Assembly: GCA_029561255.1 (NCBI GenBank)
Contig: JAKQJH010000038.1
Span: 1 to 63,024 of the forward strand
DNA from: Bacteroidota bacterium
Lineage (GTDB): Bacteria; Bacteroidota; Bacteroidia; Chitinophagales; Chitinophagaceae
Reading direction: 5' to 3'
Length of the DNA stretch: 63,024 nt
Part shown: piece after piece, positions 1-8,166 of the stretch
How the letters are laid out: each line of letters opens with the position of its first letter
Numbering within the stretch: position 1 is the stretch's first letter
Notes under the pieces: generated by a model
Database searches by the model: none
Told to the model about the DNA's origin: nothing
What the model saw: only the letters and a program-made list of their open reading frames with translations
Made by a program: the position numbers and the translations under genes

Positions 1-30
1 TTGTTTTCTTAGGACAATATTTTTTATAAA

Positions 31-60
31 GAAGCCCTGGTGTATGCCGGGGCTTTTCTT
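31..60 (+). terminator. Rho-independent terminator of an upstream gene
   Basis: A 9-bp hairpin (AAGCCCTGG, 6-nt loop, CCGGGGCTT, with one T-G wobble) is followed by a T-rich tract. It probably ends a gene lying left of the window. Confidence 0.7.
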
Positions 61-63
61 TGC

Positions 64-228
64 AGTTGAAAAGTTGATAAGTTAAAAAGTTGACAAGGCC
101 CTAAACCAGAAAAAGTCATATCGGCGTGGAAAAAAACCTATATGGTAAATAAGCAAATAGTTCAAAATCTTTGCTACCTTTTCTAAGTAAACTCCCTGTC
201 AACTTATCAACCTTTCAACCTGTTAACT
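64..228. repeat. Inverted arms of period-8 words
   Basis: Left arm 64-95 is four octamers in exact phase: AGTTGAAA, AGTTGATA, AGTTAAAA, AGTTGACA. Right arm 197-228 is TGTCAACT, TATCAACC, TTTCAACC, TGTTAACT. The arms are roughly reverse complements with about 100 nt between them. The structure ends 5 nt before the exonuclease start. It belongs to the same kind of structure as the period-7 arms elsewhere in the window. Confidence 0.75.
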
Positions 229-232
229 TCCC

Positions 233-946
233 ATGTATCCCTACCTCAACACCCTCTTCCTCGATATCGAAACCGTTCCGCAGGAACCCTCCTTTGACGG
301 ATTGCCGGAGGAGTGGAAAAAATTATGGGAGTTGAAATCACAGCACCTGATCCGGAATAAAGAGGAGGAGACAGCGGCCACCATCTATCCGCGGGCGGGT
401 ATCTATGCTGAGTTTGGAAAAATTATCTGTATCAGTTGTGGCTTCTTACAAGGGTCTGGGGTGGATAAAAAAATAATCCTGAAATCTTTTGCGGGGGATG
501 ATGAGAAACAGCTGCTCACTGATTTTATTGATATGTTGAAAAAATGGTCGGCTACCGGCAGCCGCCATCTCTGTGCCCACAACGGCAAGGAGTTTGACTT
601 TCCCTATCTCTGCCGCCGCATGATCATCAACAAGCTGGCGATCCCGGCTATGCTGAACATAGCCGGTAAGAAACCCTGGGAGATCCCGCACCTGGATACG
701 ATGGAACTCTGGAAATTTGGTGATTTTAAAAGTTATACTTCCCTCAACCTGCTGGCCCATACATTGGGAATTCCCACTCCTAAAGATGATATTGACGGAA
801 GTATGGTGTGGGAAGTATACTGGAAAGAAAAGAACCTGTCCCGCATCATCACCTATTGCCAGAAAGATGTGATCACCGTCGCGCAGGTCTTACTGAGGAT
901 GGGCGGAGAAACCCTGATACCTGAACATAACATTGAAATAAAATAA
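233..946 (+). CDS. Predicted 3'-5' exonuclease (RNase H-like, PolB-exonuclease-related)
   Basis: A DnaQ-like 3'-5' exonuclease of 237 residues. The ExoI motif DIETVP gives D11 and E13. The ExoII region HNGKEFDFP gives N117 and D122. The ExoIII-like motif YCQKD gives Y208 and D212. These four acidic residues are those that bind two metal ions in the family. No polymerase domain is attached, so it is a stand-alone nuclease, probably acting in DNA repair. It is followed 2 nt later by the RidA gene, so the two are co-transcribed. Two near-consensus -7 boxes (AATCTTTG and TACCTTTT) lie upstream at about 168-184. The exact substrate is unknown. Confidence 0.85.
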   Translation: MYPYLNTLFLDIETVPQEPSFDGLPEEWKKLWELKSQHLIRNKEEETAATIYPRAGIYAEFGKIICISCGFLQGSGVDKKIILKSFAGDDEKQLLTDFIDMLKKWSATGSRHLCAHNGKEFDFPYLCRRMIINKLAIPAMLNIAGKKPWEIPHLDTMELWKFGDFKSYTSLNLLAHTLGIPTPKDDIDGSMVWEVYWKEKNLSRIITYCQKDVITVAQVLLRMGGETLIPEHNIEIK

Positions 947-948
947 CC

Positions 949-1341
949 ATGGAACGAATTAATTACTCCTCCGGTGCCAAATGGGAAGATATTGTCGGTT
1001 ACAGCCGCGCCGTTAAGATTGGAAATACGATTGAGATCACGGGTACCGTAGCCGTGGATGCCAATAACGAACTGGTCGGGAAAAATGACGCCTATGCACA
1101 GACCCGTTTCATTATTGAAAAAATAGAAGCCGTATTAAAAAGAGCCGGCGCTTCCTTATCCGATGTGGTGCGCACCCGTATGTTTGTCACCGACATCTCC
1201 CGCTGGGAAGAATATGGCCGTGCTCACGGCGAATTTTTCAGTACCATCAAACCCTGTACCTCCATGATCGAGGTAAAGGGCCTCATCGATCCGGAGTATT
1301 TGATTGAGATTGAAGCGACGGCAATCATTTCTGATAAATAA
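949..1341 (+). CDS. RidA family (YjgF/YER057c/UK114) enamine/imine deaminase
   Basis: A 130-residue full-length RidA-family protein. Known members hydrolyse reactive 2-aminoacrylate and related enamines released by PLP enzymes. The conserved segment VRTRMFVTDI around residues 74-83 carries the substrate-carboxylate arginine, and E122 in the terminal EIEATA segment matches the conserved acidic position. The central segment KPCTSMIEV replaces the more common P-x-R-S motif, so this may be a divergent subgroup. It starts 2 nt after the exonuclease. A PLP aminotransferase lies 1 kb downstream, a sensible functional neighbour. Confidence 0.85.
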   Translation: MERINYSSGAKWEDIVGYSRAVKIGNTIEITGTVAVDANNELVGKNDAYAQTRFIIEKIEAVLKRAGASLSDVVRTRMFVTDISRWEEYGRAHGEFFSTIKPCTSMIEVKGLIDPEYLIEIEATAIISDK

Positions 1342-1351
1342 AAATAGTATT

Positions 1352-2014
1352 TTGAAAAAAACTTTTGTTCCGCTACTATTATTGGTGGCGCTTTCCTGCA
1401 CCGAACACAAAAAGCCGGACACTGAACCCACACCGGTTATCACCCCGCTGCCACCAATTGTTGACAGCCTGCTTATCACCGACAGCAGCTGGGGGCTGAT
1501 CCAACAGGACATGAACTATTCTGATCTGAAAGTGATTTACGGAGAAAGCAAGCTCAAAGACGAACGCATCTGCGGACCTGAGTGTGTGGACTCTGTGGAT
1601 GTCACCAAGCTATTCCCGGGTACCTCCAACGAAGCGATCATATACTGGAAAGACAAAGCCTGGCATAAAACCATCTCGATGATCGTCTGCTACCAGGAAG
1701 GCGCACAGTATCACACCGACAAGGGACTGAAAATAAAAAGCGGGATCATTGAACTGCTACAACTGAATGGAAAAAAGATCAGCTTTATGGGTTTTGGCTG
1801 GGATTATGGAGGTACCATCACCTCCTACAACTGGGGTGCATTAGAAAAGTCAGTCCTCCGCTATGAACTGGACCTGGCTATAGCACCCGCTGAAAACGAG
1901 ATGTCCGTGTTTGGCGACACATACTTCGATACCGATATGCCACTCGTAAAAAAACTATTACCGGATATTTATATCCGAAAAATAACTTTAGTCCTTAATC
2001 ACCATGAATATTGA
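1352..2014 (+). CDS. Putative lipoprotein of unknown function
   Basis: I do not recognise a domain. An ATG at 1304 lies inside the RidA gene; the TTG at 1352 is preferred because it gives a clean lipoprotein signal (MKKTFVPLLLLVALSC, with Cys as the lipidation site) and a 220-residue product. A Pro/Thr-rich linker follows the Cys. The body has a mixed alpha/beta pattern with scattered Trp and Cys (a CGPEC motif near residue 70). It is probably anchored in a membrane facing the periplasm. It is 10 nt downstream of RidA and its 3' end overlaps the next gene by 11 nt, so it belongs to the same transcription unit. Confidence 0.6.
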   Translation: MKKTFVPLLLLVALSCTEHKKPDTEPTPVITPLPPIVDSLLITDSSWGLIQQDMNYSDLKVIYGESKLKDERICGPECVDSVDVTKLFPGTSNEAIIYWKDKAWHKTISMIVCYQEGAQYHTDKGLKIKSGIIELLQLNGKKISFMGFGWDYGGTITSYNWGALEKSVLRYELDLAIAPAENEMSVFGDTYFDTDMPLVKKLLPDIYIRKITLVLNHHEY

Positions 2015-2321
2015 ATCCCTCCGCGATTACTGTCTCTCCAAACCCGGTGCAGAAGAAACCATGCCTTTTGGTCCTGATACGCTGGTGTATAAAGTAAATA
2101 ACAAGATCTTCCTGTTGGTAGGGCTTGATTCGGCGGACCTGCGATTTAATGTAAAATGTGATCCCGACAAAGCTATTGAACTCCGCGATGAATACGCCTG
2201 TGTGCTCCCCGGCTTTCACATGAATAAAAAGCACTGGAACACCGTTGTCGTCGATGGATCTGTTTCCAATGCATTATTAAAAGAGTGGATCGATCATTCG
2301 TACACCCTGGTGGCCCGGTAA
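2004..2321 (+). CDS. MmcQ/YjbR family protein
   Basis: A 105-residue protein of the MmcQ/YjbR family (CyaY-like fold), recognised by the opening MNIESLRDYCLSKPGAEET, the segment VNNKIFLLV, the motif FNVKCDPDKAIELR and the late HMNKKHWNTV. Family members bind DNA in some reports, but their role is poorly known. The start ATG lies inside the end of the lipoprotein gene, typical of translational coupling. A near-consensus -7 box (TAACTTTA) at 1983-1990 could also give it its own promoter. Confidence 0.85.
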   Translation: MNIESLRDYCLSKPGAEETMPFGPDTLVYKVNNKIFLLVGLDSADLRFNVKCDPDKAIELRDEYACVLPGFHMNKKHWNTVVVDGSVSNALLKEWIDHSYTLVAR

Positions 2322-2345
2322 GAGGCTGAGCGCTGGTGGTGTGAG

Positions 2346-2420
2346 TGCTGTTGGTGTTATCACCAACAGCAATATCACCAACAGCATAGCATATCTTTGT
2401 TGGTGATAACACCAACAAAG
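2346..2420 (+). promoter_or_regulatory. Twin palindromic operator over the aminotransferase promoter
   Basis: Two strong inverted repeats share the core TTGGTG-N4-CACCAA. Palindrome 1 (2346-2371) has 11-bp arms around TTAT. Palindrome 2 (2395-2420) has 11-bp arms around ATAA. A lone half-site CACCAACAGC lies between them at 2376-2385. The centres are 49 bp apart. A perfect -7 box TATCTTTG (2392-2399) overlaps the left edge of palindrome 2, whose right edge is 5 nt before the ATG. A dimeric repressor at these sites would block transcription; as RNA, palindrome 2 would also fold against the start codon. Confidence 0.65.
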
Positions 2421-2425
2421 TACAT

Positions 2426-3574
2426 ATGACCCCCACGATCAACTCCAAGCTCCCCAACGTAGGTACCACCATCTTCACCGTCATGAGCGGACTGGCCACC
2501 GAGTATAATGCTGTCAACCTCGGACAGGGCTTTCCTGATTTTCCGATGAGTCATGAGCTGACCGGGCTGGTGGACAAGGCTATGAAGGATAATTTCAATC
2601 AGTATGCACCTATGCCGGGCTGGATGCCCCTCCGTGAAGCGATTGCAGAAAAAGCGAATTTCCTCTACGGCGCTTCGGTGAATCCTGATACCGAAATCAT
2701 TATTACGCCCGGGGGTACCTATGCAATCTATTCCGCTTTTACGGCGATTCTTCGTCCGGGTGATGAAGTGATTGTGTTTGAACCCGCTTATGATAGTTAT
2801 ATCCCGAATATTGAGATCAATGGTGCGGTAGCCGTACGCATTCCGCTGGTCTATCCCGATTATCATATTGATTGGGAGGCGGTAAAAAAAGCCATCACTC
2901 CGAAAACAAAAGCGATCATTATTAATTCGCCACACAATCCTACCGGTAGTGTAATTGGTGAAAAAGATATTGAAGCCCTGCGGGCCATTATAGCCGGCAC
3001 GGGTATTTTTATTATCAGTGATGAGGTGTATGAACACCTGATTTTTGATGCGATTCCGCACCAGAGTATGCTTCGCTATCCGGATCTGCTGGAGCGTAGC
3101 TTTGTTTGTTTCTCCTTTGGTAAGGTGTATAACTGTACCGGCTGGAAGCTGGGTTATTGTATTGCCCCGGCCCCGCTGATGAAAGAATTCAGGAAAGTAC
3201 ATCAGTTCAATTGCTTCAGTTGCTTTACCCCCTCCCAGGTGGCGCTGGCGTCTTTTTTAAAAAACCGGGAGGCCTATCTAGGACTTTCATCCTTTATGCA
3301 GTCGAAAAGGGATGCGTTCAGCCAACTGATGCAAGCCACCCGTTTTGACCTGCTGGTCAGTCATGGCAGTTATTTCATCTGTGCAAAGTATAACCGCATC
3401 AGCGATGAAGCCGATAAGGACTTCGCGATCCGTCTCACGAAGGAAGCGGGGGTGGCCACTATTCCCGTTTCTGCTTTTTACCAGGATAGCAAGGATGATA
3501 AAGTCCTGCGGTTCTGTTTTTCGAAAAACCAGGATACCCTGGAAAGGGCCGTGGAAAAACTGGTGCATCTCTGA
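2426..3574 (+). CDS. Methionine-type PLP-dependent aminotransferase (class I/II)
   Basis: A 382-residue fold-type I aminotransferase, full length. Features of the family: the substrate loop LGQGFPDFP (residues 32-40), the PLP-contacting NSPHNPTG (168-174), D199 and Y202 in SDEVYEHL, and the Schiff-base lysine K233 in SFGKVYN. The closest known group is the kynurenine/methionine aminotransferases (YbdL-like), which use 4-methylthio-2-oxobutyrate or methionine, so a role in methionine salvage or transamination of bulky amino acids is inferred. It is controlled separately from the genes upstream, since the paired palindromes cover its promoter. Confidence 0.85.
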   Translation: MTPTINSKLPNVGTTIFTVMSGLATEYNAVNLGQGFPDFPMSHELTGLVDKAMKDNFNQYAPMPGWMPLREAIAEKANFLYGASVNPDTEIIITPGGTYAIYSAFTAILRPGDEVIVFEPAYDSYIPNIEINGAVAVRIPLVYPDYHIDWEAVKKAITPKTKAIIINSPHNPTGSVIGEKDIEALRAIIAGTGIFIISDEVYEHLIFDAIPHQSMLRYPDLLERSFVCFSFGKVYNCTGWKLGYCIAPAPLMKEFRKVHQFNCFSCFTPSQVALASFLKNREAYLGLSSFMQSKRDAFSQLMQATRFDLLVSHGSYFICAKYNRISDEADKDFAIRLTKEAGVATIPVSAFYQDSKDDKVLRFCFSKNQDTLERAVEKLVHL

Positions 3575-3599
3575 CCTTGTTGCTTCAGATTGCACTTTA

Positions 3600-4113
3600 T
3601 CTTATTCACCTCAATACAAGATTCCTCCTTCGTCGGAATTTTTATCCAATACTTACAGACCCTCTTCTACCCCTCCTGCGTCGGGGTGACAAGGCCTCTT
3701 AGAGCATTCATTAACGGAGACAGGGCTGTTTTGTCATCCCGACGAAGGTGGGAGTGATCTTTCGCTACTTTCTTTTTGTAATAATTCCGGAGAACGGGCT
3801 GTTTTGTCATCCTGACGAAGGAAGGATTGTCATCCCGAAGCGTAGCGAGGGACAAGCGCTACCCCGCTAACCACCATACTACGATTCCGACGAAGGAGGA
3901 ATCTGGCTGTTCACCAAAGCCCGGCCTTATCGGGAATCCAACAAAATACAAGATTCCCCCTGCGTCGGGACGACATGGCCTCTTAGGGCATTCTTTACCG
4001 GAGAATGGGCTGTTTTGTCATCCTGACTAAGGAAGGATAAGTGCTACCACACTAACCACCCCACTACAATTCCGGAGTTTACCCTGAGTTATCGAAGGGA
4101 AGGAGGAATCTGG
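3600..4113. repeat. Interspersed-repeat cluster, left of the GIY-YIG gene
   Basis: This gap is built from mosaic copies of short repeats. The recurring words are AAGATTCCTCC-TTCGTCGGAA and its inverse, CTGTTTTGTCATCCTGACGA, and GGCCTCTTAG. One block at about 3677-3740 recurs at about 3961-4025 (offset 284 nt), and the stretch around 3850-3890 recurs around 4036-4075. A 46-bp segment at 4068-4113 is repeated exactly at 4896-4941. No convincing gene is present apart from the GIY-YIG 3' end, which runs into the last copy. Confidence 0.8.
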
Positions 4114-4433
4114 TATTTCGGAGGAGGCCAAGATCCACAAACTTTTTCATTAAGAATTTCCCATGAAGGGTTCTTCGAATTAATTAACTCCTCTTTCTTC
4201 TCCCTTCTCCAACCTTTAATTTCTTTTTCTCTGGCAATGGCATTATTGATATACTTATACTCTTCGAAGTATATGAGGTTATAACAAAAGTACCTGCCGG
4301 TAAACGTATGTGAGACACCCCTGCTTTTCCAATGTTGTATAATACGTAATGCCAGGTTGTTTGTTACACCGGTATAAAGCATTTTGCGTTGTGGATTAGT
4401 CAGCATGTAAACGTAAAAAATGTCTTTGTTCAT
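4089..4433 (-). CDS. GIY-YIG superfamily nuclease (URI type)
   Basis: A small single-domain GIY-YIG nuclease of 114 residues. The opening FYVYMLTN and the motif LYTGVTNNLALR (residues 19-30) supply the two tyrosines and the catalytic Arg. The helix AREKEIKGWRR supplies the metal-binding Glu. Relatives are structure- or sequence-specific endonucleases of unknown role, common in Bacteroidota. The last 8-10 residues (around QIPPSLR) and the stop are encoded by an interspersed repeat that also occurs at 4896-4941, so the original C-terminus was probably replaced. Repeat clusters lie on both sides. Confidence 0.85.
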   Translation of the reverse strand: MNKDIFYVYMLTNPQRKMLYTGVTNNLALRIIQHWKSRGVSHTFTGRYFCYNLIYFEEYKYINNAIAREKEIKGWRREKKEELINSKNPSWEILNEKVCGSWPPPKYQIPPSLR

Positions 4434-4519
4434 AATTGATAAGGTTTTTTGTTACGATAAATTTATAGGGGAAAACAAATTGAAAAGCTGTCCGTCGCCG
4501 GATATGGATGTGTTTTTTT

Positions 4520-5010
4520 TGTGCTTCCGTTGCAATACAAGATTCCTCCTGCGTCGGAATCTAAATCCTGTTCTAATATACAGTCTTCGACCCCTCCCTA
4601 CGGTCGGGGTGACAAGTTTTCTAAGAAGGATTGTCTTCCCGAAGAGCTGCGAGTGATAATAGCGACCGGTTTTTCTACTACTCTAAGATGTATAATTCGA
4701 CCCTCCCTGCGGTCGGGGTGATAAATGTTCATATCGCTTTTGGCTATAAAACCTTCCTGTTGTTTTTATCCCTGCAACCCTGTAAAGGGGCTGTTTTTTC
4801 ACCCTGACGAAAGGCTGTTTTGTCGCGCTGATGAAGGGCTGTTTTGTCATCCTGACGAAGGAAGGATTGGCGCAACCTACAAGATTACGCACTTGAATTC
4901 CGGAGTTTACCCTGAGTTATCGAAGGGAAGGAGGAATCTGGCTGTTCACCACAGCCCGGTTTCATCGTGAATCCAACAAAATACAAGACTCCTCCTGCGT
5001 CGGAATATAT
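4520..5010. repeat. Interspersed-repeat cluster, right of the GIY-YIG gene
   Basis: The same repeat families as at 3600-4113: AAGATTCCTCCTGCGTCGGA, two copies of a CCCTCC-(T/G)-CGGTCGGGGTGA block (about 4591 and 4693), three successive CTGTTTTNTC blocks between 4790 and 4860, and the exact 46-bp copy at 4896-4941. From about 4930 to 5006 the sequence closely matches 3895-3970 (GGCTGTTCACCA, then AGCCCGG, then GAATCCAACAAAATACAAGA). No gene was recognised between 4434 and 5078. Confidence 0.8.
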
Positions 5011-5078
5011 GTACTAAGGATACCTGTTGATCTTCATTCATTAACAATATTCTATTTTTACAAACAGTCACGATTTTA

Positions 5079-5984
5079 ATGTTCAAAGACCCCCGATATA
5101 AAGGCATTTTCTTCATGCTCCTGGCGGCGCTGGGCTTTTCCATTATGGGCGGGGCGGCCAAGGCACTGAAAGGAAGTTTCAGCGCCGGGCAATTGGTGCT
5201 TTACCGTAACGGCATCGGCCTCTTGTTTTTATTACCCGGCCTTTTTATAAAACCGCCTGTACAAGAGGGCGGGAAACTGCTCCGCCTGGTTTTCCGGGGT
5301 TGTATGGGAGCTACGGCTTTATATACCTTGTTGTACTGTATCCTGCATATTCCGTTGGGTACAGCCATGAGTTATAACCTCACGTCCACCTTGTTTATCG
5401 CGGTCTTTTCCTGGATGGTTTTTGGGGAACACCATGGAAAGGGTGTGGCATTCGCGGTAATCCTTGGTTTTGCCGGTATGCTGCTGATCTATAAACCCGT
5501 GATGCACCTGCCCTGGTACTATCATCTGGCCGGTTTGATTTCCGGTATCAGTTCGGCAATTGCTTATATGACTGTCAACCGGCTGGCGAAGTTTTATGAC
5601 CCGCGGATCATTGTGCTTTCCTTTCTCTCCGCCGGTTTTATCATACCCATCATTACCATGGTGCTGCATTATGGTTTTGGCTTACAGGCTGATGGTTTGT
5701 TCATCATTGATTTCCGTGCACCGCAGGGTATTGAATGGGGCTGGGTCTTGTTGATGGGCATCTCGGCGTTGCTTGGTCAGTATTTTGTTACACGCTCTTT
5801 TGGTGCAGACAAGGCCGGGATCGTATCGGTATTTGGTTATGCCAATATCATTTATTCCGTGTTCATCGGCCTGCTGCTGAATGATCCATTCCCCGACTGG
5901 TTCAGCTGGGCCGGCATTTTCTGTATCATCGGTAGTGGTGTAATTATTGCCCTGAAGAAAGGAAAACAAAAGACCGTCGCCTGA
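5079..5984 (+). CDS. EamA/DMT-superfamily transporter
   Basis: A 301-residue integral membrane protein with about ten hydrophobic segments arranged as two EamA repeats, the usual size and layout of drug/metabolite transporters. The first repeat has the typical G-F-S-I-M-G-G start and FVLYRNGIG-like helix 2; the second starts near residue 150. The C-terminus is short and basic (KKGKQK), consistent with a cytoplasmic end. These inner-membrane carriers export or import small metabolites or amino acids; the substrate cannot be read from the sequence. It stands alone between the repeat island and the M24 peptidase. Confidence 0.85.
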   Translation: MFKDPRYKGIFFMLLAALGFSIMGGAAKALKGSFSAGQLVLYRNGIGLLFLLPGLFIKPPVQEGGKLLRLVFRGCMGATALYTLLYCILHIPLGTAMSYNLTSTLFIAVFSWMVFGEHHGKGVAFAVILGFAGMLLIYKPVMHLPWYYHLAGLISGISSAIAYMTVNRLAKFYDPRIIVLSFLSAGFIIPIITMVLHYGFGLQADGLFIIDFRAPQGIEWGWVLLMGISALLGQYFVTRSFGADKAGIVSVFGYANIIYSVFIGLLLNDPFPDWFSWAGIFCIIGSGVIIALKKGKQKTVA

Positions 5985-6018
5985 TCTTTCTTTATTATTT
6001 TAGGATCAAATTGACGCC

Positions 6019-7347
6019 ATGTTAAAAAAGATCTTCTTCTCCCTTCTTTTTTTCAGCAGTCTGCAATTATCCGCACAGGTGTTATCCCTGCGTGAGCAGG
6101 CCCGTGTAGTGGATGAATTAATGGGGGACCGGCTGAATAACCTGTTGCCTTCATTAATGGAAAAAAACAAGGTGGACATGTGGGTCCTGATCAGCCGCGA
6201 ATACAATGAGGACCCGGTATTGAAAACGATGTTGCCGGCGGAATGGCTGTTCGCCAGGCGAAGAACGATCCTTGTTTTTTATAATAACCCGGCCAAAAAG
6301 CAATTGGAGAAACTGGCCATTGCCCGATACAATGTAGGCGAACATATCAAAGCTGCCTGGGACATGAAGCAATTTCCCGACCAGTGGGAAGCACTGATTG
6401 ACCTGATCCGTTCGCGTAACCCGCAACAGATCGCGGTGAATATGTCGAAAAATTATGGACATGCCGACGGACTTGACCATACGGAGTATACCGAATTCAT
6501 GGAAAAACTGCCTGCTGCCTTTAAATCCAAGGTAGTATCCGCAGAAACCCTGGCAGTGAACTGGCTGGAAACCCGCACCGAACGTGAAATGCAAATTTAT
6601 CCGCAGCTGGTGGCCATGACCCATAAAATCATCGAAGTGGGTTTTTCAGAAAAAATAATCACACCCGGAATTACCACCACCGATGATTTGGTCTGGTGGT
6701 TTCGTCAGAAAATCCGCGACCTAGGTCTCGAGACCTGGTTCCACACTTCGGTGGCTATACAGCGCAGTGATAGTATGAGTTTTGAACACCTCCGCAGTTT
6801 TTCCAACCGGCCCAAAGACGAAGTGATCATTCCCGGCGATTTATTACATGTGGATATCGGCATCACATACCTGCGGCTGAATACCGATTGTCAGCAGCAC
6901 GCCTATATTCTTAAACCGGGGGAGACCGGTCTCCCGCCGGCCTTGCAACAGGCTTTTGAAAAAGCAAACCGGCTGCAGGATATCCTGACTTCGAATTTTG
7001 TGAAAGGACGGACCGGCAACCAGATCCTGAGCGCTTCACTCGCGCAGGCAAAAAGCGAAGGCATCAAAGCCAGCATTTATACCCATCCCCTCGGTTTTCA
7101 TGGCCATGCGGCCGGACCCACGATTGGTATGTGGGACCAGCAGGGGGGAGTACCCGGCAGTGGCGATTTTCCTCTGAACTATAATACCGCCTATTCCATC
7201 GAACTCAACGCCGCCACTTTTATTCCCGAATGGAAAAAAGAAATCCGCATCATGCTCGAAGAAGATGGCTACTATGATGCGACCGGATTCCGCTATATCG
7301 GCGGCCGGCAGAAGGCTGTGTACCTGGTTAATCGGCCGAAAGGATGA
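6019..7347 (+). CDS. Secreted M24-family metallopeptidase (Xaa-Pro aminopeptidase-like)
   Basis: A 442-residue protein with a signal peptide ending at QLSAQ, so it acts in the periplasm or outside. The C-terminal half has the creatinase/methionine-aminopeptidase fold: HVDIGITY, HPLGFHGHA and a late EEDGYY segment correspond to metal-ligand regions. The N-terminal 200 residues are the creatinase-type domain. Known members cleave the N-terminal residue of Xaa-Pro peptides or are inactive relatives. In IELNAATFIPEWKKE the expected ligand Glu is followed by an unusual Leu-Asn, so activity should be checked. The stop codon overlaps the first copy of a period-7 repeat. Confidence 0.8.
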   Translation: MLKKIFFSLLFFSSLQLSAQVLSLREQARVVDELMGDRLNNLLPSLMEKNKVDMWVLISREYNEDPVLKTMLPAEWLFARRRTILVFYNNPAKKQLEKLAIARYNVGEHIKAAWDMKQFPDQWEALIDLIRSRNPQQIAVNMSKNYGHADGLDHTEYTEFMEKLPAAFKSKVVSAETLAVNWLETRTEREMQIYPQLVAMTHKIIEVGFSEKIITPGITTTDDLVWWFRQKIRDLGLETWFHTSVAIQRSDSMSFEHLRSFSNRPKDEVIIPGDLLHVDIGITYLRLNTDCQQHAYILKPGETGLPPALQQAFEKANRLQDILTSNFVKGRTGNQILSASLAQAKSEGIKASIYTHPLGFHGHAAGPTIGMWDQQGGVPGSGDFPLNYNTAYSIELNAATFIPEWKKEIRIMLEEDGYYDATGFRYIGGRQKAVYLVNRPKG

Positions 7348-7508
7348 GCAATGAACAATGAGTAATGAGTAAAACGGGAAGCCGCCGAAAGCTCCGTAAC
7401 AGCCTGAAAGCGGGTCGTGTGTAATATATCCACCCTTCCCCCTTTCAGAAGGCCTCCTTCCTATTAGTGTTTGCCCCCCGTACTCATTACTGATTACTCA
7501 TTACTCAT
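7344..7508. repeat. Inverted arms of period-7 words (ATGAGTA family)
   Basis: Left arm: ATGAGCA, ATGAACA, ATGAGTA, ATGAGTA in exact register (7344-7371), beginning over the stop codon of the M24 gene. Right arm: TACTCAT, TACTGAT, TACTCAT, TACTCAT (7481-7508). About 110 nt of unremarkable sequence lies between. The same word family recurs at 56235-56357 in the same arrangement. Confidence 0.85.
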
Positions 7509-7528
7509 TCCCTTCTTCTATAAAAAAA

Positions 7529-7570
7529 TTTGGAAATAATATTCCTCATCGTATATTTGCGATATAAGAT
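7529..7570 (+). promoter_or_regulatory. arsR promoter and probable ArsR operator
   Basis: The best promoter in the window: -33 TTTG (7529-7532), a 19-nt spacer and -7 TATATTTG (7552-7559). An imperfect 23-bp palindrome, ATCGTATAT-N5-ATATAAGAT (7548-7570), with 8 of 9 arm positions paired, covers the -7 box and predicted start point. Its position and AT-rich form fit an ArsR dimer that represses its own operon and is released by As(III). The arsR ATG is 6 nt further on. Confidence 0.75.
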
Positions 7571-7576
7571 TAATCT

Positions 7577-7912
7577 ATGGCCTTTCATAAGAAAGAAGAA
7601 TTTACCCAGAAAGAACAGGATCTCGCGGCCTTCGCCAAAGCGATGAGCCACCCTGCCCGGATCGCGATCCTTAAAATTCTGGCACAACGGAATGAATGTA
7701 TCTGCGGAGAGATCGTGGATGTGCTGCCCCTGGCCCAAAGCACCGTTTCCCAGCACCTGAAAGAATTAAAAAACGCCGGCCTGATCAACGGTACCGTGGA
7801 AGGTCCGCGCAGCTGCTATTGCATCAACTGGAAAGCCTTTGAAAAATTCAGCAGTGAGTTCAATATTCTTTTTAATCATTTGAAAGTGAAGAACGAGAAA
7901 GCGTGTTGTTAG
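7577..7912 (+). CDS. arsR: ArsR/SmtB-family arsenic-responsive repressor
   Basis: An 111-residue winged-helix repressor. The metal-sensing motif ECICGEIV corresponds to ELCVCDL of classical ArsR and supplies two cysteines. The recognition helix is AQSTVSQHLKELKNAGLI, followed by the wing NGTVEGPRSCYCINW. The protein ends in KACC, extra thiols that could join As(III) binding. It is the first gene of the arsenic cluster and has its own promoter with an operator-like palindrome. Known function: binds the ars promoter and is released by arsenite. Confidence 0.92.
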   Translation: MAFHKKEEFTQKEQDLAAFAKAMSHPARIAILKILAQRNECICGEIVDVLPLAQSTVSQHLKELKNAGLINGTVEGPRSCYCINWKAFEKFSSEFNILFNHLKVKNEKACC

Positions 7913-7914
7913 TT

Positions 7915-8140
7915 ATTGTCACCCTTCTATACGTCCCGCATGCTTCGGCAAGCTCAGCATGACAAGGACATTCCGCTTCGAATGTAGAAAAACAGGCCGG
8001 GCATCAAAGAATAGAAAAGACCTATAAAGTAACCAATAAGAAACGAGAAGTTCGTGTCATCCTGAGTAGCCGCAACCAAGAATTCCAAGGCGGTAGAAAA
8101 TTGTTCAACGGCGTATCGAAGGAAGACGAAAACAAAAAAA
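7915..8140. repeat. Interspersed-repeat fragments between arsR and arsM
   Basis: This 254-nt gap holds fragments of the repeat type seen around 3.6-5.0 kb: CGGCAAGCTCAGCATGACAA near 7952, GTCATCCTGAGTAGC near 8056, and CGTATCGAAGGAAGACG near 8112. No gene or clear terminator is visible. An AT-rich stretch (8128-8166) before the arsM ATG could hold a promoter, but no consensus -7 box is present. Confidence 0.55.
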
Positions 8141-8166
8141 TATTATTTACTTATAAATACCTCATC

